Both the position numbers and the translations under genes were made by a program. The notes under the pieces are model-generated. The model saw nothing but the letters and a program-made list of their open reading frames with translations, had not been told where the DNA came from and searched no databases. From Thermoguttaceae bacterium (GTDB lineage Bacteria > Planctomycetota > Planctomycetia > Pirellulales > Thermoguttaceae), in assembly GCA_029975295.1 (NCBI GenBank), contig JARKPK010000056.1, positions 20,058 to 84,057 on the forward strand: a DNA stretch of 64,000 nucleotides, written 5' to 3'. Shown here piece by piece: positions 42,642-51,592 of the stretch (its first letter is position 1; the number at the start of each line of letters is the position of its first letter).

Positions 42642-43739
42642 TCACCGTTTCGGTGTGCCGAACAGCTCGACATATCGCTCGCGCGCCTTGGGGTATTGGG
42701 GCGAGTCGTAGAGTCGCGAGCGAATCTCGGCGTTGTCTTCCTCGAAGTAAGCGTGCCATGCCGCGTTGTTGGCCGGATCGTGCAGCCAGCGGTGCATCCG
42801 TTCGATGAACAGCGGATTGTCTTCGCCGCCATGTCCGTCTTTGCGTCCGGCCAGGCCCCATTCGGGCACGGTCATCGGCTTGCCCTTTTTCCGGGCGAAC
42901 TCGGCCCACCAGTTGAGGTTGTAGTTGCCCCACTCGACCATGCTCCGCCAGGCGTTGTCTTGCCGCCATCGGCGACGCCAGGTCTCTTCGCCTTCTTTAT
43001 GGGGATAGGCGTTCGGGTGCCAGGATTGATCGTAGATGTTGCAGCCGATCTGATCGACCCATTCGTTGCCCGGGTAGGCGTCGGCAGGATTCATGCCGCA
43101 ATCGCCGACCGTTCCGCACCAGTTGAACTGAAACTGCGCCCCTTCGACGGAACGCATGGCCGCGACGATCCGACGCCAATACTCAGCCCAGCCCTTGGGG
43201 TTCTTCTGCGCCGACCACTTGAACCAACCGCCGTTGAACTCCCAGCCCAGCCGGATGGTGTTTCGCCCATAGCCGGCAGCGACCAGCTTTGCCGCGATCG
43301 CGCGAAAACGCTCGTCGTATTCGCCCGCCGCGCCTTTCTCAATCGAAGCGCTGCCGTCACCGGGCAGCATCGGCAGCGAAATCACTACCCGCCGGCGATA
43401 TGGTTGCTCCCAAATCCCCAACCACCACTCCAAGCCCAGCCCGGGCCTCGTTCCGACCAGTTCATCCCAGTTGTTGCCCGGAGTGAACTCCATGATCACG
43501 TCGAGCTTCCGGCCCAGCCATTTCTCGTAGGCTTCAATCTGCTCTTCTTCGCCGTGCGTAAGATAAACGCCCAGGCCGGGCCGAGGTTCGCCAGCGTCGA
43601 CGCGCCACGCGCCCGAGTTGAGGGCGACGAAAAACGCGCCGCATATGACCGCCAGGGCGCGGACCGATCGGGCAGGGTCGTCGAGGCGCCGGGCCCGAGG
43701 AAGACTGGGGTGGCGGCCGAAGGTTGTCGCTTGTTGCAT
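42642..43739 (-). CDS. Exported GH26-like glycoside hydrolase
   Basis: This 365-residue protein has an N-terminal signal-like region and a (beta/alpha)8 hydrolase domain resembling GH26 (beta-mannanases and related enzymes). The candidate acid/base Glu167 lies in RLGWEFNGGWFKWS and the candidate nucleophile Glu293 in MTVPEWGLAG. The conserved Trp and Asn around WEFNG fit the clan A pattern. The N-terminal end (about residues 1-50) contains a hydrophobic stretch (ALAVICGAFFVALNSG) preceded by Arg residues, consistent with export. ATG 43739 was chosen because the frame upstream covers the tandem repeat. The substrate is uncertain; mannan-type polymers are a family-based guess. Confidence 0.72.
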   Translation of the reverse strand: MQQATTFGRHPSLPRARRLDDPARSVRALAVICGAFFVALNSGAWRVDAGEPRPGLGVYLTHGEEEQIEAYEKWLGRKLDVIMEFTPGNNWDELVGTRPGLGLEWWLGIWEQPYRRRVVISLPMLPGDGSASIEKGAAGEYDERFRAIAAKLVAAGYGRNTIRLGWEFNGGWFKWSAQKNPKGWAEYWRRIVAAMRSVEGAQFQFNWCGTVGDCGMNPADAYPGNEWVDQIGCNIYDQSWHPNAYPHKEGEETWRRRWRQDNAWRSMVEWGNYNLNWWAEFARKKGKPMTVPEWGLAGRKDGHGGEDNPLFIERMHRWLHDPANNAAWHAYFEEDNAEIRSRLYDSPQYPKARERYVELFGTPKR

Positions 43740-43903
43740 GCGCGTGTCGCCTTTTCCGTTTCTGTGGAGTAAAGTCGTTCGAGCCGCCATTCTAATGATC
43801 ATCGGAAGGACAACGCAAATCGGGCATCCCGGGCTGCCGGGAGACGGCAACCGCCCGCCGATCGGCCTCAGGGCATGGTTGTTCCGAACGCGGAAATCGC
43901 CGG

Positions 43904-43990
43904 ACTCGCCCGACACAAATGGCGGGGTAGTCGCCTGGCACGAATTGCGAGGGACTCGCCCGGCACAAATAGCGTGGGACTCTTCCGAAC
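43904..43990. repeat. 25-bp tandem repeat, three clear copies plus partial ones
   Basis: Copies start at 43904, 43929 and 43954 with a period of exactly 25 bases; the common core is CGCC(C/T)GRCAC(A/G)AAT. Copies 1 and 3 share 21 of 25 bases; copies 2 and 3 share 20 of 25. Weaker related units start at 43879 and 43979. The array lies upstream of the GH26-like gene, so it could contain binding sites, or be a decaying minisatellite. Confidence 0.7.
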
Positions 43991-44080
43991 AACCGCGGCA
44001 GACCGGCAGCCATTGCGACGGCCGCAACGACGGAAGTCTCGAGTGCCGCGCGCCTGCGGCCAACGCCGTGGACCCGGTCG

Positions 44081-44122
44081 AAAAAACACAGGCCCCGGCA
44101 GCCGCTCGGGCCGCCGGGGCCT
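44081..44122 (-). terminator. Intrinsic terminator after the TPR gene
   Basis: AGGCCCCGGC (44090-44099) and GCCGGGGCCT (44113-44122) form a perfect 10-bp stem around a 13-base loop. Read on the minus strand, GTG and six T residues (44086-44081) follow. It lies about 140 bases downstream of the TPR gene stop. Confidence 0.75.
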
Positions 44123-44143
44123 CGAATGATCGAGATTATTGCT

Positions 44144-44163
44144 GATGGTGTTTATACACCATC
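44144..44163. repeat. Short perfect inverted repeat downstream of the TPR gene
   Basis: GATGGTGT (44144-44151) and ACACCATC (44156-44163) pair perfectly around a 4-base loop, between the TPR gene stop and its terminator. It may form a 3' UTR hairpin. Confidence 0.5.
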
Positions 44164-44262
44164 GTCACCGGTCGCTTGCCGTGCCGGGTGGCGATCGGTT
44201 GCGGCCCGTGATCACGCAGGCCTCGCTATCGCGATCGACTGCGGCGCTGAAAGGCGGTCCGC

Positions 44263-45702
44263 TTATTTCGGCTTGGCCGCCGGCGGGGCGCCGGCGCCGC
44301 CTTCGGCCTTCGGAGCCGGAGTGGTCGGCTCGGGCTTCGGCGCTTCGGCCGGATCATACGCCTTGCCGGCCAACTGTTCGTAGAGGATCAGGGCCTCTTG
44401 TTGCTTCGAGAAGGGCCGCTTGGCGTCGAGGGCGGCCTTGAGCAATTGCTTGGCCTGCTCGCGTTGGCCGCGATCGACACCGACTCGCGCGATGAAGTAG
44501 AGCGTGTCGGGGCTGACTTGTCCGGCCGAGGCCGCGCGTTGCAGCGCTTGCTCGGCCAAGTCGAGCCGGCCGTTCTTGTAGAGCACCCAGCCGTAGGTCG
44601 ACCAGGCTTCGGCGATCCGCTCGAAGCTGCGCACGTTCCGCTCGGCATACTCCAGGGCGCGGCGCTTCTTCGATTCGTCGTTCTGTTCGCACAGCGCCAG
44701 AGCCAGGTTGTTCGTGGCGGCGAAATTGCCGGGCGATTGCATCACGGCGTTTTCGAACCACATTTCCGCGTCTTTGATTTCATTCTGGAACAGCGCGACG
44801 ACGCCGCGAAGGATCTTCGCTTCGAGCGATTTCGAATCGGCCTTGAGAGCTTCGGTCGAATACTGTTTGGCCTTGTCCATCTGCCCGGTTTGCAGGGCCC
44901 ATTCGCCGGCAACCAGCAGCGTGCGGAGGTCGTTGGGGGCCTTCTGCAACGCCTTGTCCATCCAAATCTTGGCTTGGGCGTGGTCGGGATAGGCTTCGTA
45001 GAACTGGGCCAACCGCGCTTCCGGCGTCAGCATGTTCTTGTCTTCCGCCTTCGCCTTTTGCAGCATTTCGAACGAGCCGGCCGCGTTCTTCTGTTGGAAC
45101 ATGGCCCGCGCGATCCGCTCCATCACGGCCGCGTTCTTCGGCTCGAGCTTCAGCCAATCTTCCAACAGCTTCTGAGCCAAGGCCCAGTCGCCGCGAGCCT
45201 CGGCCACGGTGGCCAGACCGCCCACGATGCGGGGCTGCAAGATCTCTTTTCGCTTCTTGCTGCCCGCGAACGAATCGACCAGCTTCTTCGCTTGTGCGTA
45301 GAGCAAGTCGGCATCGGTCACGCGGCCTTCGCGCAGCGCGAACTCGCCCATGATGGCATAGGCTTCGGGATCTTGGGGAGCGGCGATGACGGCCCGTTCC
45401 AACGCCTGCCGCATGGCCGGGCCCATATTCGCTTGGGCGAACAACTGGGCCATCATGATCTGCGCCGGCGGAAGGTCGTCATTCTTCTTGGCGGCCTCTT
45501 CCAGCTTCTTCAGCGCGCCGTCGAAATCCCGCTCGCGGAACCGCGCGATGGCGTCTTGTACTTCGACGATGTTGTCGGCGCGAGTCGCCGAGGTGTCCAC
45601 CGGCTCGACTACCGGCTGTGCGACGGCCCGATCGGCCGCAATCCACAAAGCGCCGCAGGTTGCCGCGACGATCCACGCGCGCTTCAACAAACCATAACTC
45701 AT
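44263..45702 (-). CDS. Exported tetratricopeptide-repeat protein
   Basis: This 479-residue protein has a signal peptide (about 1-29, ending AADRAVAQ), then a long helical array. At least eight TPR-like units are visible, e.g. ALKKLEEAAKKNDDLPPAQ, AMRQALERAVIAAPQDPEAY and ALAQKLLEDWLKLEPKNAAV. The C-terminal 30 residues are Pro/Ala/Lys-rich. TPRs make scaffolds for protein interactions; export suggests periplasmic assembly, but no partner is evident. ATG 45702 is preceded by GAAGGA. A terminator follows at 44081-44122. Confidence 0.85.
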   Translation of the reverse strand: MSYGLLKRAWIVAATCGALWIAADRAVAQPVVEPVDTSATRADNIVEVQDAIARFRERDFDGALKKLEEAAKKNDDLPPAQIMMAQLFAQANMGPAMRQALERAVIAAPQDPEAYAIMGEFALREGRVTDADLLYAQAKKLVDSFAGSKKRKEILQPRIVGGLATVAEARGDWALAQKLLEDWLKLEPKNAAVMERIARAMFQQKNAAGSFEMLQKAKAEDKNMLTPEARLAQFYEAYPDHAQAKIWMDKALQKAPNDLRTLLVAGEWALQTGQMDKAKQYSTEALKADSKSLEAKILRGVVALFQNEIKDAEMWFENAVMQSPGNFAATNNLALALCEQNDESKKRRALEYAERNVRSFERIAEAWSTYGWVLYKNGRLDLAEQALQRAASAGQVSPDTLYFIARVGVDRGQREQAKQLLKAALDAKRPFSKQQEALILYEQLAGKAYDPAEAPKPEPTTPAPKAEGGAGAPPAAKPK

Positions 45703-46436
45703 TGCTTTGTCCTTCTTCAGAAAGGTCAGCCCGACTAAGCGCCCCAGGCACAACTGCCTGCGGGAAGATGATGCAGCCTCAGGAATCCAACGCAACCTCG
45801 ACCACCCGGCTCGGCCCCCGACGCCGATGCGCCGCTGATCGGCCCGCCGGCGCACGGGTTTGCAGCGCGACCGGCCCCGATGTTCTCTCTTGAGCTTCCT
45901 TGCGCCTCAGACAAGCCATGCAACGGGACGACTTCGACCAGGCCCGGGTTTGTCAGACACCAGAAGCCGACCGTTGCGATGCTTCTCTGAGGATCAATAG
46001 TTGCCGCCAACGCGCGCTTCCCGGTTGCCGCCCCACAAAACCGATGCCGTTGGCCAACGATCATTTTAGACTATGCCGAAATGCCCAAGCCGACAAGAGC
46101 CGGACTTGAGACGAGCGACGAAAAACGACGGGTCTGGCCAGGCCCTTCGGGAAGTTGTAGCGGTTGGGGGGGCTGTGTCGAATGCGACGGCTCCGTTTGC
46201 CCGGCCACGTTCGCCGGGCGTCATGTTGCCGCCAAGAATTCCGCATGGCAGAATGTCGGCCGCGGGGCGGTTTTGACAAGTCACCTGTTGGCGACATTGC
46301 CCGCGCCCCGTTCCGGCCGATCGGCGGCGGCTGCCTTCGGGCGGTTGGCATTTGGGGTATCGGGCGGTGTTGTTTTTCGGCGTTCGACGAGATGGGGTTG
46401 TGCTGGTTCACCTTTTTCGCATAGGGGAGTACTACT
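45703..46436. other. Intergenic region between divergent TPR and small-protein genes
   Basis: These 734 bases hold no gene I can support. An AT-richer patch at about 46060-46085 contains a minus-strand TAAAAT that might serve the TPR gene, but no convincing -35 accompanies it. Confidence 0.5.
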
Positions 46437-46847
46437 GTGATGAAACGCGCTGTTTTCGCAGCTTTCGTGTTGGCCTGCCTGTTAGGCGCATCGGTTGCCG
46501 CCGCGGCTGAAGCGGAAACGTCCAAGGCGGCGCCCGCCGCGGCCGAAGCCAAGGGGCCCCGCGGGCGGCTTCCGGCCTATTACGCCGAAGTAGTGGATGA
46601 AAAGCAGCGGACGGCGATATACGCCATCCAACAGGAGTATGCCGAGCGAATCAAGCAACTCCGTTTGCAGCTTGATGCCGTGACGAAAGAGCGCGACCAA
46701 AAGATCGCCGCCGTACTTACCCCGGAACAACAGAAGAAGGTTGCCGAGCTGGCCGAGGCGGCCAAGGCCAAACGAGAGCGGCAGCGCGAAGGCATCCCGG
46801 CTGCCGAAACCAAGAAGGAAGAGCCGGCGGCCAAGCCGGCGAAATAG
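46437..46847 (+). CDS. Small exported helical protein (Spy/CpxP-like pattern)
   Basis: This 135-136-residue protein starts at GTG 46437 or ATG 46440, with GGGGAG upstream at a good distance. The signal peptide is clear (RAVFAAFVLACLLGASVAAAA). The mature part is helical (YYAEVVDEKQRTAIYAIQQEY, QLDAVTKERDQKIAAVLTPEQQKKVAEL), with the LTPEQQ phrase often found in Spy/CpxP-type and related periplasmic proteins. The tail is Lys/Glu/Pro-rich. A periplasmic stress or metal-binding role is possible but inferred from pattern only. Confidence 0.65.
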   Translation: MMKRAVFAAFVLACLLGASVAAAAEAETSKAAPAAAEAKGPRGRLPAYYAEVVDEKQRTAIYAIQQEYAERIKQLRLQLDAVTKERDQKIAAVLTPEQQKKVAELAEAAKAKRERQREGIPAAETKKEEPAAKPAK

Positions 46848-47391
46848 GCCGTTTGCCCAATCAGCCGGTTCGCCCAAATTGCCAGGATGAAAGGCCCTTC
46901 TTGCACAACGGCGATCGATCTGGCTCCTTTTCCCCTTGGGCGGTTAAGGGGCGGGCGGCACCGTGCCGAAGCATACAGATAGATAGACCCATGTTCGGCT
47001 CATCGTGCGCGCCGGCGGACGGTCGGCTTCGGCAGAGCGGCAGTTGTTGATCTGTCGCCTTGCTCGCGCTTTCGGGGAAACGACTCGAAAGACCGCTGCC
47101 GTCTTGGTAATCGCCAGCGACCGGTTTGTCTGCCGTGGTTGGCCATGCCGGGCCGTTTGGCGGCCGCGGTTGCGCAAGTCATTCGGGGCGCCCGTCGAAG
47201 GGAACTCGGCGGACCAGCAAGCACCCCTGCGAGCACGGGGCGCTCGATCGAGCCGGGCCGGCGCGATCGACGATCCTGGCCGAAAGGGCGCCATCGGTTT
47301 GCCGAGGCGCGCGCGGCTTGGCGCACTCGTCGGCGAGTCGTCCGAAGCGGTGGGTTGGCCGTGTGTTCACGCGATTCCAGGGAGGGAAGGT
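46848..47391. other. Intergenic region upstream of the six-helix membrane protein
   Basis: These 544 bases hold no supported gene. The frame of the next gene is open through most of it, but the translation is low-complexity and Arg-rich, and the GTG start at 47392 has a far better ribosome site. Confidence 0.5.
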
Positions 47392-48717
47392 GTGAGCTTC
47401 GACCCGTCCGGACAATTCCGGCGCAGCGGTCAGCGGGATGATCGTCGCCGACGTTTGCTCGTCGAAGAAGGCTTATCCGGCGACGACTCCGTTTCGACTG
47501 CATCGGCAAGCAACGGCCGCGGCCCAGCCGCGCGCCGGTCGCGGCACTATGGCGATGCCGAGTTCCTCCGCCGATCCCGCCGCTTATTCGACCTGGTGCC
47601 GCGTGGTTGGGGCGCTTGGTGCGTGCTGGCGGCGCTGGGGTTGGCCGTTGTCGGACTGATCGAGCTGGCCTACGCCAAACTGCCGCCCGAGTTCGTTCAT
47701 GCCACCGCCACGTTCGACCTGCTCGCTCCGGGCAGTCTGGCGCGTTGGGTCGGTTCGTTGACGCTTCTGACCGGCGCGGCCCTTTCGGCCCTGATCTACG
47801 CTGTTCGCCGCCATCGCACCGACGACTACCGCGGCCGTTACCGCCGCTGGCTTGTTGTCGCGTTCGTTTGCGCCGCGCTTGCGGCCGACGAGGCCGCGGG
47901 CATCTTTCCCACATTGCTCACTGCGGTCGAGCACGTTGCGGGCAGCGGTTGGCTCCGCGCGCACTGGACGGTGCTGGTTGGCGGCTTGGCTTTAGCGGGA
48001 TTGTCGCTTTGCTTTCGACCTTTGTGGGAGTTGCGCGAATGCCCGCCGGCGCTGGCCGTGGCGATCGCATCGGCCCTTACGTTGACGGCCGCCGTCGTGT
48101 TCCGATGGATGCCGTGGGAATGGGCCGCCATGCAACACCATGCGATGGCCTGCAAGGGGGCCGACTTGGCGGGCTACGGTTTGGCGCTGCTGGCCTTGGG
48201 TTTGTTCGGCAGATACTGTTTGCTTGATGCCGAGGGTCGCTACCACGCGGCCGAAGAAGAACCGCCGCCCCGGGTGGACAAGTCGGGTTCTTCGGCCGAC
48301 AATCAGCCGCGGAATATCGTGCGCATCGATCCGCCCGCCGCTGAGCGGGCCGGCGAAAAATCGGCGACCGACGCCGAGGGCGCGGGCCGTGCGGGGCCTG
48401 CGCCGCGCTCGCTTTGGCAGCGAATGACGGGAATGATCGGCCTGAGCCGCTCCGAACGCTCGACCAAGCCGAGCGACCCGCCCGAGGCGGCCGCGGGCGG
48501 TCCCCGGCGAGAACGGGAATCGCGCCGGCCGCAAAATGCCGAATCGAACGCGGTCGCTTCGCAAGAGCGGTCGGGTCGGGCATCACTCTCCGACGACGAA
48601 GACCCGGGCGAGGGCGCCGAAGGCAAACTGAGCAAAGCAGAGCGGAAGGCCCTGAAGCAGCAGTTGATGAGGGAACGCATCGCCCGGCAACAGCAGCAAC
48701 AGGCCAAATGGCGTTGA
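47392..48717 (+). CDS. Planctomycete-type membrane protein with six helices and basic tail
   Basis: This 441-residue protein starts at GTG 47392, preceded by GGAGGGAAGG. Six transmembrane helices are visible at about 74-95, 119-138, 152-172, 191-208, 220-238 and 257-275. The C-terminal 160 residues are hydrophilic and end in KLSKAERKALKQQLMRER and a Gln run, a tail style seen in planctomycete proteins. No enzyme motif was recognised. It lies 45 bases before the gltX start on the same strand, so they may be co-transcribed. The function is unknown. Confidence 0.68.
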   Translation: MSFDPSGQFRRSGQRDDRRRRLLVEEGLSGDDSVSTASASNGRGPAARRSRHYGDAEFLRRSRRLFDLVPRGWGAWCVLAALGLAVVGLIELAYAKLPPEFVHATATFDLLAPGSLARWVGSLTLLTGAALSALIYAVRRHRTDDYRGRYRRWLVVAFVCAALAADEAAGIFPTLLTAVEHVAGSGWLRAHWTVLVGGLALAGLSLCFRPLWELRECPPALAVAIASALTLTAAVVFRWMPWEWAAMQHHAMACKGADLAGYGLALLALGLFGRYCLLDAEGRYHAAEEEPPPRVDKSGSSADNQPRNIVRIDPPAAERAGEKSATDAEGAGRAGPAPRSLWQRMTGMIGLSRSERSTKPSDPPEAAAGGPRRERESRRPQNAESNAVASQERSGRASLSDDEDPGEGAEGKLSKAERKALKQQLMRERIARQQQQQAKWR

Positions 48718-48762
48718 TCGAGAGCCATGCCGCGACACGAGAACGGTTTTGGAGTCACGGGC

Positions 48763-50328
48763 ATGGTTCGCACGCGTTTCGCTCCTAGTCCTACCGGCTA
48801 TCTGCACATCGGCGGGGTGCGCACGGCGCTGTTCTGTTGGCTGTTCGCGCGGAAACACGGCGGGCAGTTCATCCTGCGCATTGACGACACCGACCAGCAG
48901 CGCAACGTGGACGAGGCCCTCCGCCCGATCCTCGAAGGCCTGCGCTGGCTGGGCATCGATTGGGACGAGGGCCCCGAGGTCGGCGGGCCGCACGCGCCCT
49001 ACTTTCAGTCGCAACGGGCCGACCGCTATCGCCAGGCGGTGGACGAACTGCTGCGCCGCGGCTGCGCCTACCGCGATTACGCCACGGCTGAAGAACTGCA
49101 AGAAGAACGCCAGCAGGCCGAGCGCGAGAAGCGGACCTTCGTTTATAGCCGCCGCTTCATGGCCCGAACGCCCGAGGAGGCCGCGCGCTTCGAGGCTCAG
49201 GGTCGTTCCGGCGTGGTCCGCCTGCTGATGCCCCGCGAGGGCACGCTGGTGATCGACGACCTGGTTCGCGGCCGAGTGGAGTTCGCCTGGGCCGACGAAC
49301 AAGACCACGTGATTCAGCGGGCCGACGGCTCGTGCCTCTACCACCTAGCCAGCGTGGTGGACGACTACCAGTTCGAGATCACGCACGTGATTCGCGCGGA
49401 AGAGCACCTTTCGAACACTCCGCGGCAGGTGTTCATCGCACAGTCGTTGGGCTATCCGCTGCCGCAGTATGCCCATCTGCCCTTCGTGGCCGAGCCGGGC
49501 AGCCGCAACAAACTGAGCAAGCGCAAGCTCGACAAATACCTCAAGCAAAAAGACTTCGCCGAGTTGATGGAGCACGGGCTGAAGATTCTTCGGGCCGTGG
49601 GCTTCGACCGCCCCAAGGAAATCCTCAACCCGGTGATGGTCGATTTCTACGAGTTGGTGGGCTACTTGCCCGAGGCGATCATCAACTATTTGGCGCTGCT
49701 GGGTTGGTCGCTGAGCGATTCGCGCGAGGAGTTCACCCGCGCGGAATTGATCGAGCTGTTCTCGCTCGATCGCGTGAACAAGGCGCCGGCCTCGTTCGAT
49801 CCGAAGAAGCTCCGTGCGGTGCAAGAACGGCACATGCAGCGATTGCCCGCAGCGAAAAAGGCAGAGATGGTTTCGCCCTATTTGCAACGGGCGAGACTGG
49901 TGGCCGACCCGAGCGAGCCGTCGGCTCGGGCGCGGATCGAACAGGTAGTTGCGGCCGCGGGCGACCGGCTGAAGGTGGCCGGCGACATCCTCGAATTCGC
50001 TGATTTCTTCACGCCTGACGAGCAACTGCCCTACGATCCGGCCGTGATGGGCAAATCGCTTGGCTCGCCCGAGGCCCGCGCGCTGCTGGCCAAATTGCGC
50101 GACGCCTTGGCGCTGTGCGAGCCGTACTCGGCCGAGGCGCTCGAAAAGTGCGTTCATCAATTCGCGGCCGAACAGGGCGTCAAATTAGGCCAAGTGGTGC
50201 ATCCGCTTCGGGCCGCGCTGACGGGCAAATCGGTGGGACTGGGGCTGTTCGACACGCTGGCCATCTTGGGACGCGCGAGCGCGCTGAGGCGCATCGACCG
50301 GGCGTTGTCGCCGCCGACCAATGCCTGA
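48763..50328 (+). CDS. gltX: Glutamyl-tRNA synthetase
   Basis: This class I synthetase charges tRNA-Glu (or tRNA-Gln in the transamidation route). The protein is 521 residues from ATG 48763, where the conserved RTRFAPSPTGYLHIGG begins; an upstream in-frame ATG at 48727 would add 12 residues. The HIGH-type motif (LHIGG) and the KLSKRK motif are both present, and the anticodon-binding helical domain fills the C-terminal third. No second gltX copy is seen in this window. The tail ends normally. Confidence 0.95.
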   Translation: MVRTRFAPSPTGYLHIGGVRTALFCWLFARKHGGQFILRIDDTDQQRNVDEALRPILEGLRWLGIDWDEGPEVGGPHAPYFQSQRADRYRQAVDELLRRGCAYRDYATAEELQEERQQAEREKRTFVYSRRFMARTPEEAARFEAQGRSGVVRLLMPREGTLVIDDLVRGRVEFAWADEQDHVIQRADGSCLYHLASVVDDYQFEITHVIRAEEHLSNTPRQVFIAQSLGYPLPQYAHLPFVAEPGSRNKLSKRKLDKYLKQKDFAELMEHGLKILRAVGFDRPKEILNPVMVDFYELVGYLPEAIINYLALLGWSLSDSREEFTRAELIELFSLDRVNKAPASFDPKKLRAVQERHMQRLPAAKKAEMVSPYLQRARLVADPSEPSARARIEQVVAAAGDRLKVAGDILEFADFFTPDEQLPYDPAVMGKSLGSPEARALLAKLRDALALCEPYSAEALEKCVHQFAAEQGVKLGQVVHPLRAALTGKSVGLGLFDTLAILGRASALRRIDRALSPPTNA

Positions 50329-50555
50329 TGTTCCAGAGCTAAGGTCGAACACCGCGAGTCGAGGCGATCGGCCGCCGTGTGTCGAAGACTGCGTCCGACC
50401 GGCCGCGTGACACGGGCTCGAGTGTGCAAGCGGTCGGCCGTATCGCAATCGTGCGAACCTGCGAACAGCCGGCCGAGGTTCGCCCGCACAAGCGTCCCGG
50501 TAGCCGATGAAGACGGGTGCCTTCGGCTCGATTTTCATTCAGGAGCGAGGAGTCG

Positions 50556-51551
50556 ATGCAATATGTCGATTTGCCCAACAGCCCGTTGCGGGTGTCGCGC
50601 GTGGCGATGGGTTGCTGGGCCATCGCCGGCGACGCCACATGGGGGCCGCAAGACGTTCGGGAGGCCCATCGCGCCGTAGCCGCCGCGCTTGATGGCGGCG
50701 TCACGCTGTTCGACACGGCCGAGCTGTATGGCGACGGGCGCAGCGAGGAATTGCTCGGCGCGGCCTTGCGGGGCCGGCGCCATCAGGCCGTCATCGCCTC
50801 GAAGTTCAAGATGGAACACGCCCGGCATGACGATGTGCTTTCGGCCTTGCACGGCAGCTTGCGCCGGTTGCGCACCGACGTGATCGACCTCTATCAAGTC
50901 CACTGGCCCAGCCGTGCCGTCGCCCAAGAGGAGACTTTGTCCGCGTTGGATGAGGCTTTGCGGCAGGGGCTGATTCGCGCGATCGGCGTGTGCAACTTCG
51001 GCCGTCGCGACCTGGAAGAACTGCTTCGGCTGACCCGGCCGACCACCGATCAACTGCCGTACAACTTGCTTTGGCGGGCGATCGAATACGACATTCTGCC
51101 GCTGTGCCGCCGCGAGAACGTGGGCGTGCTCTGCTACAGCCCGCTGCAAATCAGCCTGCTGACGGGCAAGTTCCGCGGGGCCGAGGACGTGCCGCCGGGC
51201 CGGGCGCGGACGCGGCATTTCTCGTCGGCGCGACCGCTGACGCGCCACGGCGAACCGGGCTGCGAGGCCGCCGTGTTTGCCGCGATCGACGAGCTTCGTC
51301 GCGTTGCGGAGGAACGGAGCGCGGCCCTGCCGCAGTTGGCCTTGGCATGGCTGCTGCACCGGCCGGGCGTGGCCGCCGTTCTGTGCGGAATGCGCAACGC
51401 CGATCAGGCGCGGGCCGCGGCCGCGGCGGCCGAACTCGCCCTCGACGCAGAAACCATCGAGCGGCTCGATCGGATCACGGCCGAGGTGAAAACACGACTT
51501 GGCCCGAATCCCGACATGTGGGAATCGGCCGAGCGATCGCGATTCCGATAA
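50556..51551 (+). CDS. Aldo/keto reductase
   Basis: This 331-residue NAD(P)H-dependent reductase has the catalytic tetrad in family positions: Asp and Tyr in LFDTAELYGDGRSEELLG, Lys in VIASKFKME and His in DLYQVHWPS. The NADPH-binding end (GVAAVLCGMRNADQARAAA) resembles the AKR11/AKR12-like group. ATG 50556 has GGAG upstream. It follows gltX by about 230 bases and is convergent with the transporter gene. The substrate is unknown. Confidence 0.9.
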   Translation: MQYVDLPNSPLRVSRVAMGCWAIAGDATWGPQDVREAHRAVAAALDGGVTLFDTAELYGDGRSEELLGAALRGRRHQAVIASKFKMEHARHDDVLSALHGSLRRLRTDVIDLYQVHWPSRAVAQEETLSALDEALRQGLIRAIGVCNFGRRDLEELLRLTRPTTDQLPYNLLWRAIEYDILPLCRRENVGVLCYSPLQISLLTGKFRGAEDVPPGRARTRHFSSARPLTRHGEPGCEAAVFAAIDELRRVAEERSAALPQLALAWLLHRPGVAAVLCGMRNADQARAAAAAAELALDAETIERLDRITAEVKTRLGPNPDMWESAERSRFR

Positions 51552-51592
51552 GGGGGGGCGCCCGGGCCGACTTCCGCTTTCCCCGGTTTCGC

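Larger units (their letters stand above)
43740..44262. other. Intergenic region with tandem repeats and a terminator
   Basis: These 523 bases lie between two leftward genes. They hold a 25-bp tandem repeat (43904-43990), a strong hairpin with a minus-strand T run (44081-44122) and a small inverted repeat (44144-44163). No gene is supported. Confidence 0.65.

Noticed and set aside
43904..43990. CRISPR array
   Set aside because: The units abut with no spacers, only three clear copies exist and no cas gene is near; it is a tandem repeat.
46275..46310. TTGACA as a promoter of the small helical exported protein
   Set aside because: No acceptable -10 box lies 16-18 bases downstream.
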